The notes: a model not told the origin generated them from the letters alone. A stretch of 64,000 nucleotides of DNA from Chaunax sp. Z400 (GCA_037577475.1 CM075206.1:7473459-7537458), one strand, 5' to 3'. Shown: positions 1 through 13,819, counted from the first letter of the stretch. Numbers and translations: made by a program.

Positions 1-383
1 TCCTCTCAGCCTGAAGTTTACTCAGCAGCCAAACACTGAGGTGAGGAGAAGTTAGCCCAAACTTTCCATTGACCTTCAGGACCTTAAAAGTTCCCTAGCC
101 CCTGAGTCACCCAAGCTCCCTGCATCTGCCTCAGGACTTGACACTGAATGGCGCCTGGGAGTTCTAATATCATGGGTATTGCTGGTGCTCCCGACTGATA
201 GAGGTTTGAGGTTGGTCTTTGATGTTCTTTGTACTTCTTAATGAGGATCAGACTCCGGGGGTTTTGGCCAAAGAATTCCTCCCCTCCCTCTTCCACATGG
301 AGCAGAGGGACAGCAGAGATTTGAGGTGGAACTGGTCCTTCAGAGAGCAGGATTTTTTCCCCCTTCTTCTTCCCTTCTATACA

Positions 384-403
384 CCCCCCCCCCCCCCCCC
401 CCC
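384..403. repeat. Poly-C tract
   Basis: A run of 20 C followed by a C/T-rich stretch to about 425. Its length is prone to sequencing error. Confidence 0.9.
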
Positions 404-3086
404 TCTTCCTCTCCCTCCCCGTCTTTCTCTAATCAGCCTCTCCTACATCCAGAGAGTCTCTGCGCCTCAGAGTGAGTTCATCAGTTCATTAGGGAGGCCG
501 CATCCCAGATGAATCAGGTCTCTGAAGTCTTTTCATCAGCACCTTGGGGAAGTGGGAGGTGATCTTATTGGAGTCAGAGAGCGCGACGCAGCACAGGAAA
601 CGCACCCAAGGAGGTCCAGCTCAGTCTCGACTGGACAAGAGCACCGAAACTTGTGTACATAAACCTGTGACAAGGCCAAGGGTCAGGGCAGAAGTCAGAC
701 AAGGAGTGGACCCAACAAACCCCTGACCTGAGAGCTCTGAAATTGAAAGCCAATCAAAACCATGTGTGCCAGTGCTCTAGTTGGGTTGCCTTTCCTGTTG
801 AAGACATATTTGATTAATTAACTCAGGGAAACAAAGAACCACTGTAGTGTCCTTCCATTCCCTGTGAGCAAGGCACAGCAGAATCTTTGTGGATGTGATT
901 GACTCCTGCCAAGCGAGACCTGGCAACCTTGTCAGTCTCTAGTTGTGGAGACTTTCACTTATGACATTTAAAGAAAGCATCTTTTCCCCAAAGTGAGCCT
1001 GGGCTTAAGCAGATAAACGACAGATGTTGCAACATGAGAATGCACTGATCCTAGAATAATTAGACAAACTCTTTGTTTCCTGTAGGCAAGGGTAACAACA
1101 ATCCCCAGCAGCTGTGCAATTTATCACAATTATCCTCAGATCAATGCTATTTCTACCCGCTGTTAATTTGTGTTATTGCCACAGAGGAAAGTCATACAGA
1201 TTGGAGCTCATTATTCCTGCAGGAGCATTTAGGCCACAGCATCATTTAGAGTAATGGAGACAAAGACTCTGTATCTTTTGTCTTCATCTTTTGATCAGAC
1301 CTGTGCGCCACCGCTTCACATCTCACATGATCAGCTCCTCCACCCCCGTCCTTCATCCATCCACTATTACCAGTTTCTTACGCTCGTTTATTTTTACACC
1401 ACCCATCTTTCAAGCTTCATATCGATTGCCCCCATGCACCCTTTGTGTCTTCATCACGTGGTGTCCCTTTTCGCGTCAGATGCTTATCTTCATCCTGTGT
1501 TTGCCCTGTTGCTGTTGGTTCAGCAGATCTCTGTTGCTGACTGAAGCCTTGTGTGTTTTTGCAGCCGTGCATGTGTGTATGTGTGCCTGCCAACTTCCAT
1601 TTATGTGTGCAGTCGGAGGACGTCCTGTTGTGATCTGACGTGGATGCTGGTGTTTGCTGTGCCTGCAGTTCACTTGTTGCTTTGTCCACTGCTGCTCATT
1701 AACTACCAGGACTTTTTTCATTCAATTTCCTACACTCCAAGTACTGAAGTGGTGCATTTTGTTATTTGGGATTTTTTTTCTTTTTCATTTCCATTGTTAC
1801 AAGTTTAATTTAGATTCATTCTGTGAGTGGGATAACAGAAGAGGGTTTCTGGGTCACAACTCAAAAAACGGTTCAATATTTTTTTCGCCAAACTTTATGG
1901 ACACATCTTCTGTTTACTGGAGAGGTGCCCTTTAATGTTTTGGGAATTTTAAGCATGTTATTCTTTCTAATGTATAAGAGTTTGGAGTATCTCACAGCAT
2001 AGTGCAAGAGATGCCTTCCCAGGAGTGGAAGGAATTCCCTATTAATGATGTGTAGATCATTGCATGTCTGACTGACCTAATCCATATTGCCTGTGTAGAC
2101 ATTGGTTGTAAAGATTTAGCTTAAAATGCAGTTTTGAGATGACTTTCTCGTTTTAATGGACCCTGTTAAATAGCAATATGGAAAACTTTGAATAAACCAA
2201 TTTAAAGCTCTTTCCTGTGAATAATTACTGACATATTTTTTCCACTCTAAAATTCCCAACATATGTTCCACACCACGTGTGATTTACGACGTATGATATG
2301 ACTGATGCATTTGTGATGTTGAGTGGAATGACATTTACAGCTGAAAGTATACAAATTTATGGGGATGATAATCGGTCATTTGAAAGCTGCCAGATGATTT
2401 AGGGACTCAGGCCCTGAAAACCTCCAATGGAAATCTAATTTCTTGGCAAACGTGTGTCCACACAGACATGCACACACAGAGATACAGACACAGAGACACA
2501 GATTATTCACAATCCCCCTGAGGGTGCTTAGACACAAGGCATTTTCACATGTTAAAGGTCACAAAGAAATAGCTGTAATTTGGATTCTCTACAGCTTGTA
2601 TGGCAGAAAGGGAGTCATCGGTGTAAAACATTACTTCAGGTTGAAGAACCACCAAATGAACTGCATAGGAATTTATGCTTGACCACATTAAGGCTCATAT
2701 CAGTCAGTGAGCAGACTCTTGAGCAGGATGTTCCCGGATGGTATGTTTCTCTTGCATTAAAGAGAAATTATGTGCTAAGTTTGTCCTGAAAATTCTGCCC
2801 TCATCCTCACCTTAATAGTTAAAGAATCCTATTTTATTTTCTTGCATTTTTTCCCCCCCATCAGATATTCAAAACGACCGCAAGTAAGAAACAAGAAAAG
2901 AAATTTCGGCAATGAGAAAATGAAGGAATTTTATTCTCAAAGTTTAACTTCGTCACACGTGTTTCAAATAGTTTTTAATGCTGCCTCCTCGTGGCTCAAA
3001 GCACAGGCCAGTTTTTTCCCATATCAATAAGCATCCAGCCTTTAATTCTGCACCGGGATAAGTTGCTTTTATTATGAAGTCCTATG

Positions 3087-3160
<74 letters not shown>
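3087..3160. repeat. Compound (TG)n(TA)n microsatellite
   Basis: A short TG run passes directly into about 32 TA units. Pure TA arrays of this length can extrude cruciforms and are often mis-sized in assemblies. Confidence 0.95.
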
Positions 3161-3162
<2 letters not shown>

Positions 3163-4385
3163 TGAACATTTACTTGAGAACATCTCCCCCTTTTTTGAGG
3201 AAGAATGGAGCTGTTACAACTCCTCAACATGATGCTAACAAGATTCAACAGGTCTTTATGGTACAGGTAGTGTGTCTGCTTCGGTGTGTGCACGAGGGCG
3301 TTCTCTTTGTTTCTGTGTATTCACATCAAGTTAAGATCACCTGAATTTGAACAGGCAGCAATATTCCCTTTCTTCCTCCCATGCATGGGAATAATTCTGT
3401 ATTTTCTGAATACATTAACGTTTTTGTTTCCTGTGTTGATCTAAATTTTCATTGGAATCCTGAATTCTAGAATATTCTTCACCTAACATGAACACGTTTG
3501 TTGTGATTCCCACCACATCTGATAGGAAACTTCATACTTTCACTGTTTTGGTTACTTAACCATGTGTCAGTCCTACTAATCTAATTATTTTGCACTAATT
3601 GTCTCAGTTCTCTTTCATAAGGGCTCTGATTTCAGTGCTTCACACACCTTGGCGCTTGCATCCGTGTGTGTATGTAAATACACGTATTTCTCACATTGCC
3701 CTCGTGAGAATCATGGTGCAGACGTGCTATTATTGTGGCACAGCAACAGCAGTTGTTCCCAGAAAGATGCTGCCGTTTCAGAATTTAGTAAGTACTCCTC
3801 TCTGTCTTTTCTTTCCATCCCTCCCTCCCTCTTTTCTCCGTTTCAGCCCGCAGCCGGCCATTGAACTAAAAATCAATAAGCCATAAAGAGAATGGAGAAG
3901 CCTCTTATTTACATCGGTCTAAATGGAGAGGTGGTTTGTCTCTCCTCGTATCTTCTCCATACACTCCAGGCAGAAGCATTCAGTTTGCCTTCAATAACAC
4001 ACTTGACAGGTTGTCCAGATTAGAAGCTGATCTCTCTGAGGATAGGAGGAAGCTATGCGCTTAATGCGGAGCCACTGCCCTTAGGGTGTCTGGATGAAAA
4101 TATTCATTCTAGAGCTAAAAATTACCAAACTGTGTGGGGGTTTGGAGCATGCGAATACTCACATGTTGATGCCCATGGAGGGTGAAGAGCATGAGTGATG
4201 CATAAGGCCACAGGGGGGCCCCAGAGACAGGACATAAAGAGGAAAAATTCATGATGATGCTTAGTGTGGGACTTCCTGCAGAAATCCTTCTCACTGAAAG
4301 CTATAAAACAACTCAATATTCTTTATTAATTTTAATTTGTGCTTTTGTTGTCTCGTGTGAATCTTGAGGACATTTGAGGTAAACA

Positions 4386-4660
4386 TAATAATAATAATAA
4401 TAAGAAGAAGAAATTTTATTTGCATAATGAAGCGCTTTTGATTGTTAAAAACAATCTCAGAGTGCTTATACATAAAAATGTTTAAGAAATGAAAGCAAAA
4501 ACAAGATTAAAAGATTAAAAGGCTTTGTTAAAAGGAAAGGTTTTTAGGCCTTTCTTGAAGCAGTCAGTGGCCTGTGGATCCCTCAGGTGGTCTGGGAGGG
4601 AGTTCCACAGGCGAGGAGCGGCTGAGCAGAACGCTTGGTCCTGGGGGGGTGGAGGAGGTA
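4386..4660 (+). repeat. Dispersed teleost repeat (LINE/SINE-like)
   Basis: It starts with an AAT/AAG triplet run, then a TTTATTTGCATA...AAGCGCTTTTGATTG stretch, an A-rich middle, and the segment TTTTTAGGCCTTTCTTGAAG followed by GGGAGGGAGTTCCACAGGCG. The order 'low-cost cell-size motif, A-rich block, TTTTTAGCCTTTTTTAAAA, GTTCCA(C/A)AG' recurs widely in fish genomes. Recognition is from memory, so the family name is left open. It is not protein-coding. Confidence 0.6.
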
Positions 4661-6446
4661 CCTGTTCTACATGGTACATGTTCTATATCAGCATCTGTTG
4701 CCATAATCCTCTTATAGCTTCATGTTTGGAAGGGGTTCTATTTATTTCCTTTGACAGGAGCTCACCAAAAATGAGCTGACATGACTTTGTTCCCTAAAGC
4801 AGTTTGCTTTTATGGAGGATCTCTCCTCTGTTTAAACCTACTCATGTTGCATCTAGCCTCCATAACCAGTGTTTTTCTGCACATTTTAGCCTGCTAATGA
4901 CAAATTCTGGATGTTTTATATCACTGTGTATTATTTCCTTTAACAGATGTGTTAAAATGTATTTCCTACCTTGCAGGCAGCCTTTGGTTTGATTCATTTC
5001 ATCTCATAAAATTAATGATCTTCCGCAGACACTTGAGAAAAAAAATAATCCATCAAAACTTTATTTCTAGGAATTTATCTTATTGTTTCGTGTATCTGCA
5101 GACACTTGAAAGGAAGTTTGATAATGCTCAAATCATCTAAGAGAGTCAGTTAGTGATAGAAGTCAAATTTACATTTTCCCTCCAAAAAACAATGAGAATT
5201 TTTCTGTTGTGTTTCTCCATTTTCTTCTGCCAGTATAATATCTTTAATATTGGAAAATAAATTTCAGTCAAGCTGGGAGAGATCAGTTTTTGCTGTGAGT
5301 CTGAATGCAAATATATATCCAATAAACCTTCTTGAAGTATTTAAAATTGTAAGATGGTATTGTTTGCCCTTCATTTATGAATTACTTTCACCATCTTATT
5401 ATTATCTATACTTATATTTCCATTTTGAGCATGATCCAGATATATAGCAAACATTTCTAAACATTTAGAAATAGAAAATCGGGCAAAGACATGCTCTCAC
5501 TGACATCCTCTGGATTTGACATTTCAACAAAGTTTCTCAGCATTATGATTTTTGGCAGCTGGTGAAGCATCCATTCAGTCTGTAGAGGCTGATTTCCATA
5601 GCATAGCAAAGCAAATGCATGTGGAAAATCTGAAACTCAAACACAACATTCTTAATTGTCTGTATAGTGGAAGTGCTCCACTTTAAAAGCTGTTTTATGG
5701 CTTTTAAATTTCAGTATGATACTCAAGAGACTTGGAAATGGAACACCAACTTGAAAACGTCAAGCCTTGTTATTCTATTTAATTTAGGGCACATGAGTCG
5801 ACAATAGTGCAGACTCACCTCTATCAATCTTGCTTGTTTTAGTGACTGTTGATGATAAAGCCAGACACAGTATTTCTCCTGTCTGGGTCACCGTCTCACC
5901 TGACCAGGTGAAGGAGTGGCAGCACCTCTACCATTATCTTTGCTGCATTTACTGTGACTTAATGCTGCAGATCAGCTGAGTGGTAAAACTAATTGGTCCC
6001 AAAAACTATCACTGAGTCTCATTGTCTTATAGACTTTATTTTGCCTTTGCGTCGCTTTTCTTTACCGGGAAGCTGGGAGCAGTCAACAGCAAGAGGAGAC
6101 TATAGAGGAGAGTAAAGCGATTTGGGGGGAAAAACAAACAAACAAAAAAAAAAAACAGTTTGTTGTCGTTGACCAATTTAAGATACACTAGGTGTTCCAG
6201 TTAGAGATTCAGATTATCATTTCATGAGTTTGTGAACTACTAAAAGTCTCTGATGAATGATTGATTGTTTGAGGAACATTTGAGTTTTCCTGTAGCCTCA
6301 GTGCAAGTTTGAGCAAGTTTACCTCTCAGTGATATGCTTATCTAGGTAAAATCAATGGCAGAAATTTCTAATAAATTGTAGATTAGAAGATTATTTTTAT
6401 ATTTCTGTCCCTATGTGTAATACATCATTGAGAATAACAGGAAAGC

Positions 6447-6556
6447 CTCATCTCATCTCATCTCATCTTATCTCATCGTATCATATCGTAGTATCTCATC
6501 TCATTGTATCTCATCTCATCTCAATTTATCTCATCTCATCTCATCTCATCTCATCG
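6447..6556. repeat. (CATCT)n pentanucleotide array, imperfect
   Basis: About twenty CTCAT-type pentamers, with interruptions by CTTAT, CGTAT and CAATT variants in the middle. The degeneration suggests an old array. The reading frame across it (Ser-His-Leu-Ile repeats) is an artefact. Confidence 0.95.
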
Positions 6557-9500
6557 CACCGCATCTTTCTGGTTCCCATGCTCAGTGCTATTATGCGTGT
6601 GTTGTGTGCGTGTTTCTGAGGTTGTGTGCCTTCAGTAACTGATGTTGAGTGAATGCTACAGTCAGTAATGACTCATGTTATGGTCGGGAGGCTGCGCTGA
6701 GGTGGAATGCAGAAAAAGAAACAACCAACCCCCGAGGGCACGGAAAACACAGTCAACCTTAATCCTCAGCAGAGAGGTACACAGCTCACCCATCCCCCCA
6801 ATTGTTTACCAAATCCCCCAACCCGTGGTCAATCAAGAGCCCTGTGTAAACTTGGCCTTTGTGTTTATTCTGTTGCACCAAGAGCCAATCAGTTGTTGAA
6901 GCTGCTATAATCAATAATTTTGAATGAAAAATAGATTGAATGACTATGTGTGTACTGTATGTCTGCAAAAGAAGGCTTTCATGGTGGTGAATCTACACAT
7001 AATAGTTTGGCAGGCAGCTGTTTCCAGTAAAAATCTCTGATAAACCCACTGCACACCACCAAACTACAGACAGACAAAGTCAGCGACTAGCTCTTGAACA
7101 TAGTGGAGCATTTAGCTGCTAAAGAGCCAAATATTTTTCTAAAGAGTTTGTGAAGTACAAAGTAAGTTAATTAGATTTATATTCGTGGCCAGAAACCTGA
7201 TTCCAGATAAAAACTAATGTTACGCTGCATTTGCTGGATGCTACTTTATGGTGCCACCAATCCTTATTTAAAGCGAGTCTAATGTTGAACCTGAAATTAA
7301 ATAACTGATTTAAAAAACTTTTAAATTTACTGAGGTTCTACATCAAATAGTCACTTTTGTTCATAAGATCTGTTTTTAGTCTCCACCTGCTCTTGTGGGA
7401 AATATCTGCCTCCTTAGCTGTTTAATGTCCCACTATGTTCAAAAGCTGTAGTCACAATGTGCTGTTGGTTTCTGAAGGTTTTTCTGATGAAAATATCTGC
7501 TGCTAAAAAACAACACCAGGAGAGCAGTGAGAGTGAACAAAAACAATAAAGTGTGGGCCTGCAACCTAAAACAATATGCTTACACATGTTATAAAAGCCA
7601 GATGATAATTCTCTGTGGGTTCATCACTTCAAGTAACCCCTTTCACATGCATGTAGTTATGTGACTCATTGACACTCTAGAAATGTTGATTATTGCAGCA
7701 AATGGCAGATTCTGCACAAACAGGTCATACGGGGAACCCATCCTACACAGGCCTGAGCTCAGTTTGGGGAGAGGGAGTCATTTGTAATGCACCCAGTTTA
7801 ATAATAACCCTCAGACAGAGAAGTCAGTTAATTAGAGAAATACCACAGAGGCGCTCAGACAACTCCTGCTGAGCTCACCGCCAGTCTAAAATATGTCCCA
7901 ACAGCCCCTCCTCCACACATTATGGGCCATAAGCAACAAAACCAGAACTTGTGGGATTCTCTGCATCGTATTTCCATAACCGCCCAACCCGACCTACTGT
8001 TCCACAACTAAAACTCAATCCCCAACAGCCTACTCCCTACTTGAAAAGTGAAACAGTAGTACTTTTTGGCATTTGGAAGCATTTGTGCTATTGCCAGGGC
8101 TAGCTGCTTAGACAGCTGTGGGTGGCAGTTCCGTCAATCAGGTCTATATTGTCAGAGCCAATTGCAACTCCTCAGATAACCATCTCTCATAAGTTTGTTT
8201 GAACTTGAAATACTTTTAGATGGTTGTATTCCACTTCTAGTCTCAAATGCAAATTGATGCCATGCCTGGATAGTGTGTGCACATTATGGTTTGTTATTTG
8301 ATATACCTACAGTATGTACTTTATGATCTATCACATTGCACAAAATCACAGGCTTAATTAGGAAACTCAAATTATATCCATCTCTAAATGCTATGTTATT
8401 TAAAGCCTTTGAACCAAGTTCCCAACTTTTGCGTACAGTTCAGACTGGCTTAAAGCCTGGGAGGCATCCATTCCACACAGAGGGCTTTCATTTACTCCCA
8501 GCACACAGCACAAACGCACACAAACACACACGCATACATACACACCATATAACCATAGAATGAGAGACTTGCCATTCACTCTCTGTATTTTTTCATGGTC
8601 AACTTTTTTTTTAGGTTTGACATAATCCTTGGTGCTACGATGCTGTAAACATAGTAGAACTCCGAAAAACCAGTGTCTAATCTGGTACAGTTCTAATATT
8701 TAATCTTGTGGAAGCCTCTATCTTCTTTACTTTTTCTCTCTTTCAAAAATCCATCAGACATGCAGCAGTTCCCTTGAGGGTCTTAGCCCTTCACTTTTGA
8801 AAACTATTTATTAAGAAAGTATGTAGGTCAATCTGCTTTGCTTTTTATCTAAATCCATACAGATTTGTCGCGATATGATTAATATTTCATATGTGTATGA
8901 TCAGTGAGGGCTGCCATTGTGTGGAGAGGGCTTAGTAGTCTAAAAGGCAACCATCAGGGAGAGGGACCTCAACCTCTAAATCCCTTTGTAAACATCTAAC
9001 GTGTACATCAATGTATCACCATGCCATGTAGTTCCAAACAGAGCAGTATAGATAAAACATGGGGGCACATGTAAAATACCAAATCTGACTTTTCTACACT
9101 GGCCCTTTTAACTGGGATATTTTATGATATCTGACTGACCTGGCTCCAGTTCAGAGAGAGAAATCGTCCCCATGTAAAACTAAGCCAGTGTTCCAGTCCA
9201 TGTGGATTGTTGCCCTTTCATAATGTGTTGCCTGGACACTCGGTTGATCCTTTTGCTCGCTGTAATCCATTTTCTGGTGTTGAGACAGGACACACGTAAT
9301 GGCGTCTCTGTGCTTTATATCACATGTTCGTTTCGCATTTTCACATATGGCACATTAGACAAACTTGAAAGTTGAAATAGACACGTCTGCCCAGTTAATT
9401 AATTAGACGTTTAACGGGCAGTGAAATGTGCTTTTACAGCAAGAAACAGACTGGTTCTCAGTAAAATGGCCATAAAATCTTTTCATTTAATGCTTCAAAG

Positions 9501-9944
9501 TTCCTTTTTTTGTATTTATTTTTGTCCGACTAACAATGATTTATGCTGTCTTGTCTTGCAATAATGACTTTGCTCTGTAGAAGAAATGTTCCTTGGTCAG
9601 ATAATTGTTTCAAGCACTTAATCAAAAGAGAAGAAATGTTTTTGCTACATGAGAGTTGATCTTCTTTGGTGATGAGAGGTGGATTATTTTTCGGGACAGA
9701 GGTTAAGCGGAGGAGAAGTGTCTGAGTGCTCTGATCTCCTCTTCCTCGCTGTTTCCCTCCCAGCCAACGTCTGCTGTATTTTTTTTTTCTTTTTTCTTGT
9801 CACAGATGATGCCTTCAGTGCTGGAGATCAGAACAGCTCCGCTGTGTCTCTTGTATTCACACACATGCTGTAACGCTCCCCTCCTTTGCGCTCTTTAATT
9901 CTCTGTAAATTCCACCACTGAGTGAAGGGCTTGGTGTGCTGTGT

Positions 9945-9949
<5 letters not shown>

Positions 9950-9980
<31 letters not shown>
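9950..9980. repeat. (GT)n microsatellite
   Basis: About 15 GT units roughly 1 kb upstream of coding exon 1. The overlapping minus-strand frame from 10382 to 9828 reads this as His-Thr repeats and is not credible as a gene. Confidence 0.95.
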
Positions 9981-9981
<1 letters not shown>

Positions 9982-10138
9982 ATTCCTGCCTCTGGAAGCC
10001 TGAACATCACATCACATGTGAGGAGTACAGGCTGTGAGACGGACTCAAAAAAAAAAAAATGAAGGAAGAGGAAAGAGGGAAAATAGGACGACTTGAAGCC
10101 AGTGATTGTACCAGAATGTGGCTCTGAGCGGTCAGCTG

Positions 10139-10987
10139 ATGACGTGAAGCGCTGCACACACATATGGAACAGCTTGAGCAGCTGCACCTGAAAAGAAGGG
10201 CTCCTCCGTGAAGCCTCCACCAGCACTCTCTCTCTCTCCCCAGTGCCCCTTTTTTTTCTTGCTGTTTCTAAATTTTTCTCTCTCTGATCTCTGCCTGCCG
10301 GAGCACTGGAATGGTTACCCGCCGAGCATCGGCAAGAGGAGCAAGTTAACCGAAGTGAAACAGAAGAGGAGAGAGGAGGCACAAGAGGACATTAACATGG
10401 GGAAGAATTATTAGGCATGAGGTAGGAGAAGTTGACAACCGTATTATGAGTGTAAAGGAGGAAGAGAGGGAGCAAGAGAATGTCCCCAAAATAAAAAGAG
10501 GAACGGAAAACGAGAGTGTGAGGACAGGAAAAGAGGAGGTGGAGAATGGATTAAAAAGCTGGAATGCGCTGACACTGGAGACCCAAGTTTTTGTTTGCAT
10601 TTGGCACGGCACAGCCTGTCACTCCACGGGTTCATTCACACATACACCTATTTACTAGCACACACACACACACACTCCACCCCCACACACATGCGCACAC
10701 ACTGTTTGCTTTGGAGGATGATCCCTGGAGGCCACACCAGAAGAGGAGAACACCTTCCAAGGGACTATTAACCTCCTATCCCTCGCCCTCAGCTCACCTC
10801 CCACCCGGCTTCCCAAAAGTGCCCTCCCTCTGGCCCCCTCAGCCTACCTGAGCCAGTCGCAACACGCTGGAGCCAGAGAGTCACTATTCACTGAGTGGTG
10901 AGGAACCCTGGACTGCCCACGGGACACCGTTTCAGTCACACTGGCTGAGAAAGACTGAGGAGCTTTGCTGATCCACTGACCTGCAGG
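10139..10987 (+). promoter_or_regulatory. Likely promoter and 5' leader of kiaa1217/skt
   Basis: This is inferred from position directly upstream of the coding start at 10988. Seen: a CRE-like TGACGTGA at about 10140, E-box-like CAGCTG near 10180, a strongly purine-rich block at about 10360-10550 (GAGGA repeats), and a short CA run near 10.66 kb. The last 130 bases before the ATG are GC-richer than the surroundings, as expected for a leader. No clear TATA box is visible and the transcription start cannot be placed. If transcription begins before 10.44 kb, the leader would contain upstream ATGs (for example at 10446 and 10591). A pyrimidine tract with CCCAG near 10243 could be a splice acceptor of an upstream non-coding exon. 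Confidence 0.45.
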
Positions 10988-11315
10988 ATGTCCAAAGCCT
11001 CCAGGCTGGCACGGCCCTCCTCATTAGGGGCCGGATCCAAGCTGCCCTCCCCAAGAAAGGAATGCCCTGGCACGGCCGGTCGGGCCAGGGTGCTGAGTGT
11101 GGGGGAAAAACTGATGAGGGCAGGTAGTGATGGTATCCTGATCAGACAGAAGTCTTTAACGCCTCCTGTTCCACAGGTAAAAGAACAGAAGGAGACCCAG
11201 ACCCCGACTCAGACTCAGGCCCTGAGCCAGAGTCCAGGTGAGAAGGGCCAAAATATGGATTCTACCAAGATTAGGATCAGCCCACCTAAAGCCCCAAGTC
11301 AAGGCTTTGTACACA
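10988..11315 (+). CDS. kiaa1217: KIAA1217 / sickle tail protein, coding exon 1 (N-terminus)
   Basis: This exon encodes residues 1-109 plus one base of codon 110. The start ATG has A at -3, and an in-frame TGA at 10946 means no longer N-terminus is possible in this exon. It ends at 11315 before the strong donor GTAAGT. The protein is basic and rich in Ser, Pro, Thr and Gln, so probably disordered. Seen features: a Ser/Arg/Lys-rich start, an SKLP motif at residues 17-20 between basic residues, RVLSVGEKLMRAGSDG at about 34-49, and a Thr/Gln repeat at about 68-80. No membrane segment or signal peptide is present. The assignment rests on phase-exact joining to exon 2 at 52241, which carries the family signature. 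Mammalian KIAA1217 has a different, shorter first exon (start MEENES, from memory) joined at the equivalent point, so this is an alternative or fish-type N-terminus. KIAA1217 is a cytoplasmic/cytoskeletal protein linked to notochord and intervertebral disc development. A weaker alternative is that this exon belongs to another transcript and the matching phase is chance. Confidence 0.8.
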
Positions 11316-13819
11316 GTAAGTAATGCACCAAACGAACTGATCTGAATGCTAAGTTGTCTCCAACAATCTTTTGGTTTACCTTTTTTTGTGTGTCATCTGT
11401 TCACATGAGAAATGTCAATTCTGTCATCATTTGTTGGTCAGTTCAGCATGGAGGGGATTAAGTGTCCCCTGTAATGCTAGTTCACTATGTGGATTAGGTC
11501 TTCTTAGATTACCTGGAGCCTCCTTCCTGCCCTGTGGCAAAGGGTTGATGTCTCATGTCAAAGATCTACAATTTACGGGCAAAAACACGGCCCTGATTTT
11601 TGAAAAATGCAGGGGTCTGCTTTTAGGTGGGCAAGTTGCAACAAAAAAAGCATGCAGTCGTGAACATTTTGTGTTCTACCTTGACGATTTCTTGATTAAC
11701 AGTGCAATTGCATTCTTTACTGTACAAGGTACTCTACCAGGATTGGATTGACCAAAATAATGCCCTCCGTAGAGATGTTACAATAAATTGTGGCGAAACC
11801 TAGTTGAAGTTTTTGCCACATAAAATTGTCTCATTGAAATGAGTGTGGAGGCTTACATTTCGGATGCAGTGTTATTGTTGATGTGAGCACAGCCTTGATC
11901 GAGTCTCTTTGGGGTGCAGATTAAAAAATGGGGGCCAAGGGGTTGAAGCAAGGGATCTTATCATTCTCATTTGACCTTCCCGCCAGATTCCCAACTCTGC
12001 AGGGCACCAGCTTTCATAGTTTTTTCAGGTCATGTCACAATCTCAAAAGAAGCTTGACCGAGATTCTCTCTGTTAGCAACTGTTAAGAGTCTGATTGACA
12101 GACTGGAATTTTTTCTCCCCATCTGTTGAAATGTTTCCTGTCAGTCAATGAATCACGCTTGACTGTATGTTGCTTATACTTGTACTGAATGACAGCGGTT
12201 TGGAAGTCTATGGGGGTTAGAGTGTAAACACAGGCAACAGGGGCGAGTGAAGTAAGGGAATGACAGAAGGAGGTCAGGAATGTGAACAGAGCATGCTGGG
12301 AAATCAACAGGTCTTGAGCTGTGTCTGTGTGTGGATCCCTCCCTGCAATAAAGATAGGTTATGACTTATATGGGGACAGGTTTGCACTGGAAACCAGATG
12401 TTCTTGTCTGTGCAGCTTCCAGTCTCTTTTTTTTTTTACACAAATAATGGCCTCTCCTCGGAGCTCATTCACTTTTCAAGGTTTTGGGTCAGTGTCCCTT
12501 CAGTTCATTTTGGTCCAAAATGAGGGTCACTGAAGTGAATCCGCCAAAAGGAATCTGACTTTGACTTTTTTATATATATATATTTTTTAATTCCTTTATC
12601 TGTCGTCTTCTTTCCTCATGCCTTCCCTCGCTTTTCTTTTGCTCACTTTCTTATGTTTTCTTCCTGTTTGTTTTACAGTCTGTAACACCCTCTCCTTTGT
12701 TTCTCTCTCCCTCCTCTTCATTCCTTCTTTTGTCTTGTTTTGACAGCAGTTGAATCAGTTATTGAAAGATGTCATCTCTGCCCACATATCATACGCATTA
12801 CCGCACCAAAGACGATCAAAAAGAACAAATGAACAGTGTCTATTTTCTGCGTTCTGCTTCTGTCCTGCTGTGCGTTCCCAAATGTGACTTTGGCGACACA
12901 GAGGACTGTGTGCATTTCTTGTTACTGACGGTAACTTTGAAGTTCCACATTCAAAAGGCAGTGCTCAGTCCAGTGTCTTTAACACTAGCAACACAGTAGA
13001 CCGGTTCCACAGCCCTTCGTGTTATCGCTTTATTTTTACATGCCTTGCACTTTGAGGGATTGGTTGCTGTTGGCTGCATGGAACCATGTGCTACATAAGT
13101 ATTTTGATTTTAAATAGGCCAACAAAATGAAACAGCTTTTCCCTACAGGGCAGTTCATCATATTCCCTATCCACTTGTATACAAACAGGCTGGTTAACAT
13201 GGGGGGGCTCAGACTGCGCCAGGTCTCCAACTCCTCAGCTAATGCCAGTTACAGGGCATGACGGCAGCTAAAGCACAGGCCTACAGGGTCACACAGAGCT
13301 GATGCACACTGCACTGGCAGACGATAAGTGTGTGTGACAGGTGACATTTCCACTGTGTGAAAGCTTCAGAGCTGACTGCTGCTTGCCAGAAGGCCCAATT
13401 TCAGTTTTAAAGTAGCAGCTTCCACCGAAAGTGAAATCCGTTTGACATTTTTTGTTCAGAGAGGATATAATACAAGACTCTTTTGATGCTGTATGACATG
13501 GCATCAAACCACCGTCCGGCCACATTTTGCTTACAGAAACAATCACAGCTTTTGTTTACTCTAAATTCCAGAAAGCCCCTGTGTCACTTAGCTCATGTAC
13601 TATTTAATTTTCTTTTTCCACGATATTATTTAAAAATGAATGTATCTCATAAATCTAAAATGCAAGTTGGTTGCTTTCATATAATACAAACTCTTTCACC
13701 AACATTAGGTTGGATCTGTTGGGCCACAGAATGAAAAAAAGTGACAGCTTGAGTTAGCTTGAAACTAGTAGCAGCAGTTCAATCAGGAGAGACAAGTGAA
13801 TCAAGTAAACATAACTGCT

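Larger units (their letters stand above)
1..10138. other. Upstream non-coding region
   Basis: No exon is supported here. Reading frames are short, overlap on both strands, and lack protein-like composition or convincing splice signals. The stretch holds a C homopolymer near 384, a TG/TA microsatellite near 3.1 kb, a dispersed repeat at 4.4-4.66 kb, an ATCTC pentamer array at 6.45 kb and a GT run near 9.95 kb. The remainder looks like unique AT-rich DNA. An AT-rich segment at about 1050-1250 with several TAAT-type sites might be a conserved non-coding element, but that cannot be judged from one genome. Distal regulatory DNA of the gene at 10.99 kb is the natural guess. Confidence 0.6.

Noticed and set aside
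3087..3160. Poly Tyr-Ile frames
   Set aside because: Artefact of the TA microsatellite.
9828..10382. 184-residue minus-strand open frame
   Set aside because: It includes the GT array as His-Thr repeats and low-complexity Ser/Phe runs, overlaps the likely leader of exon 1, and has no recognisable domain.
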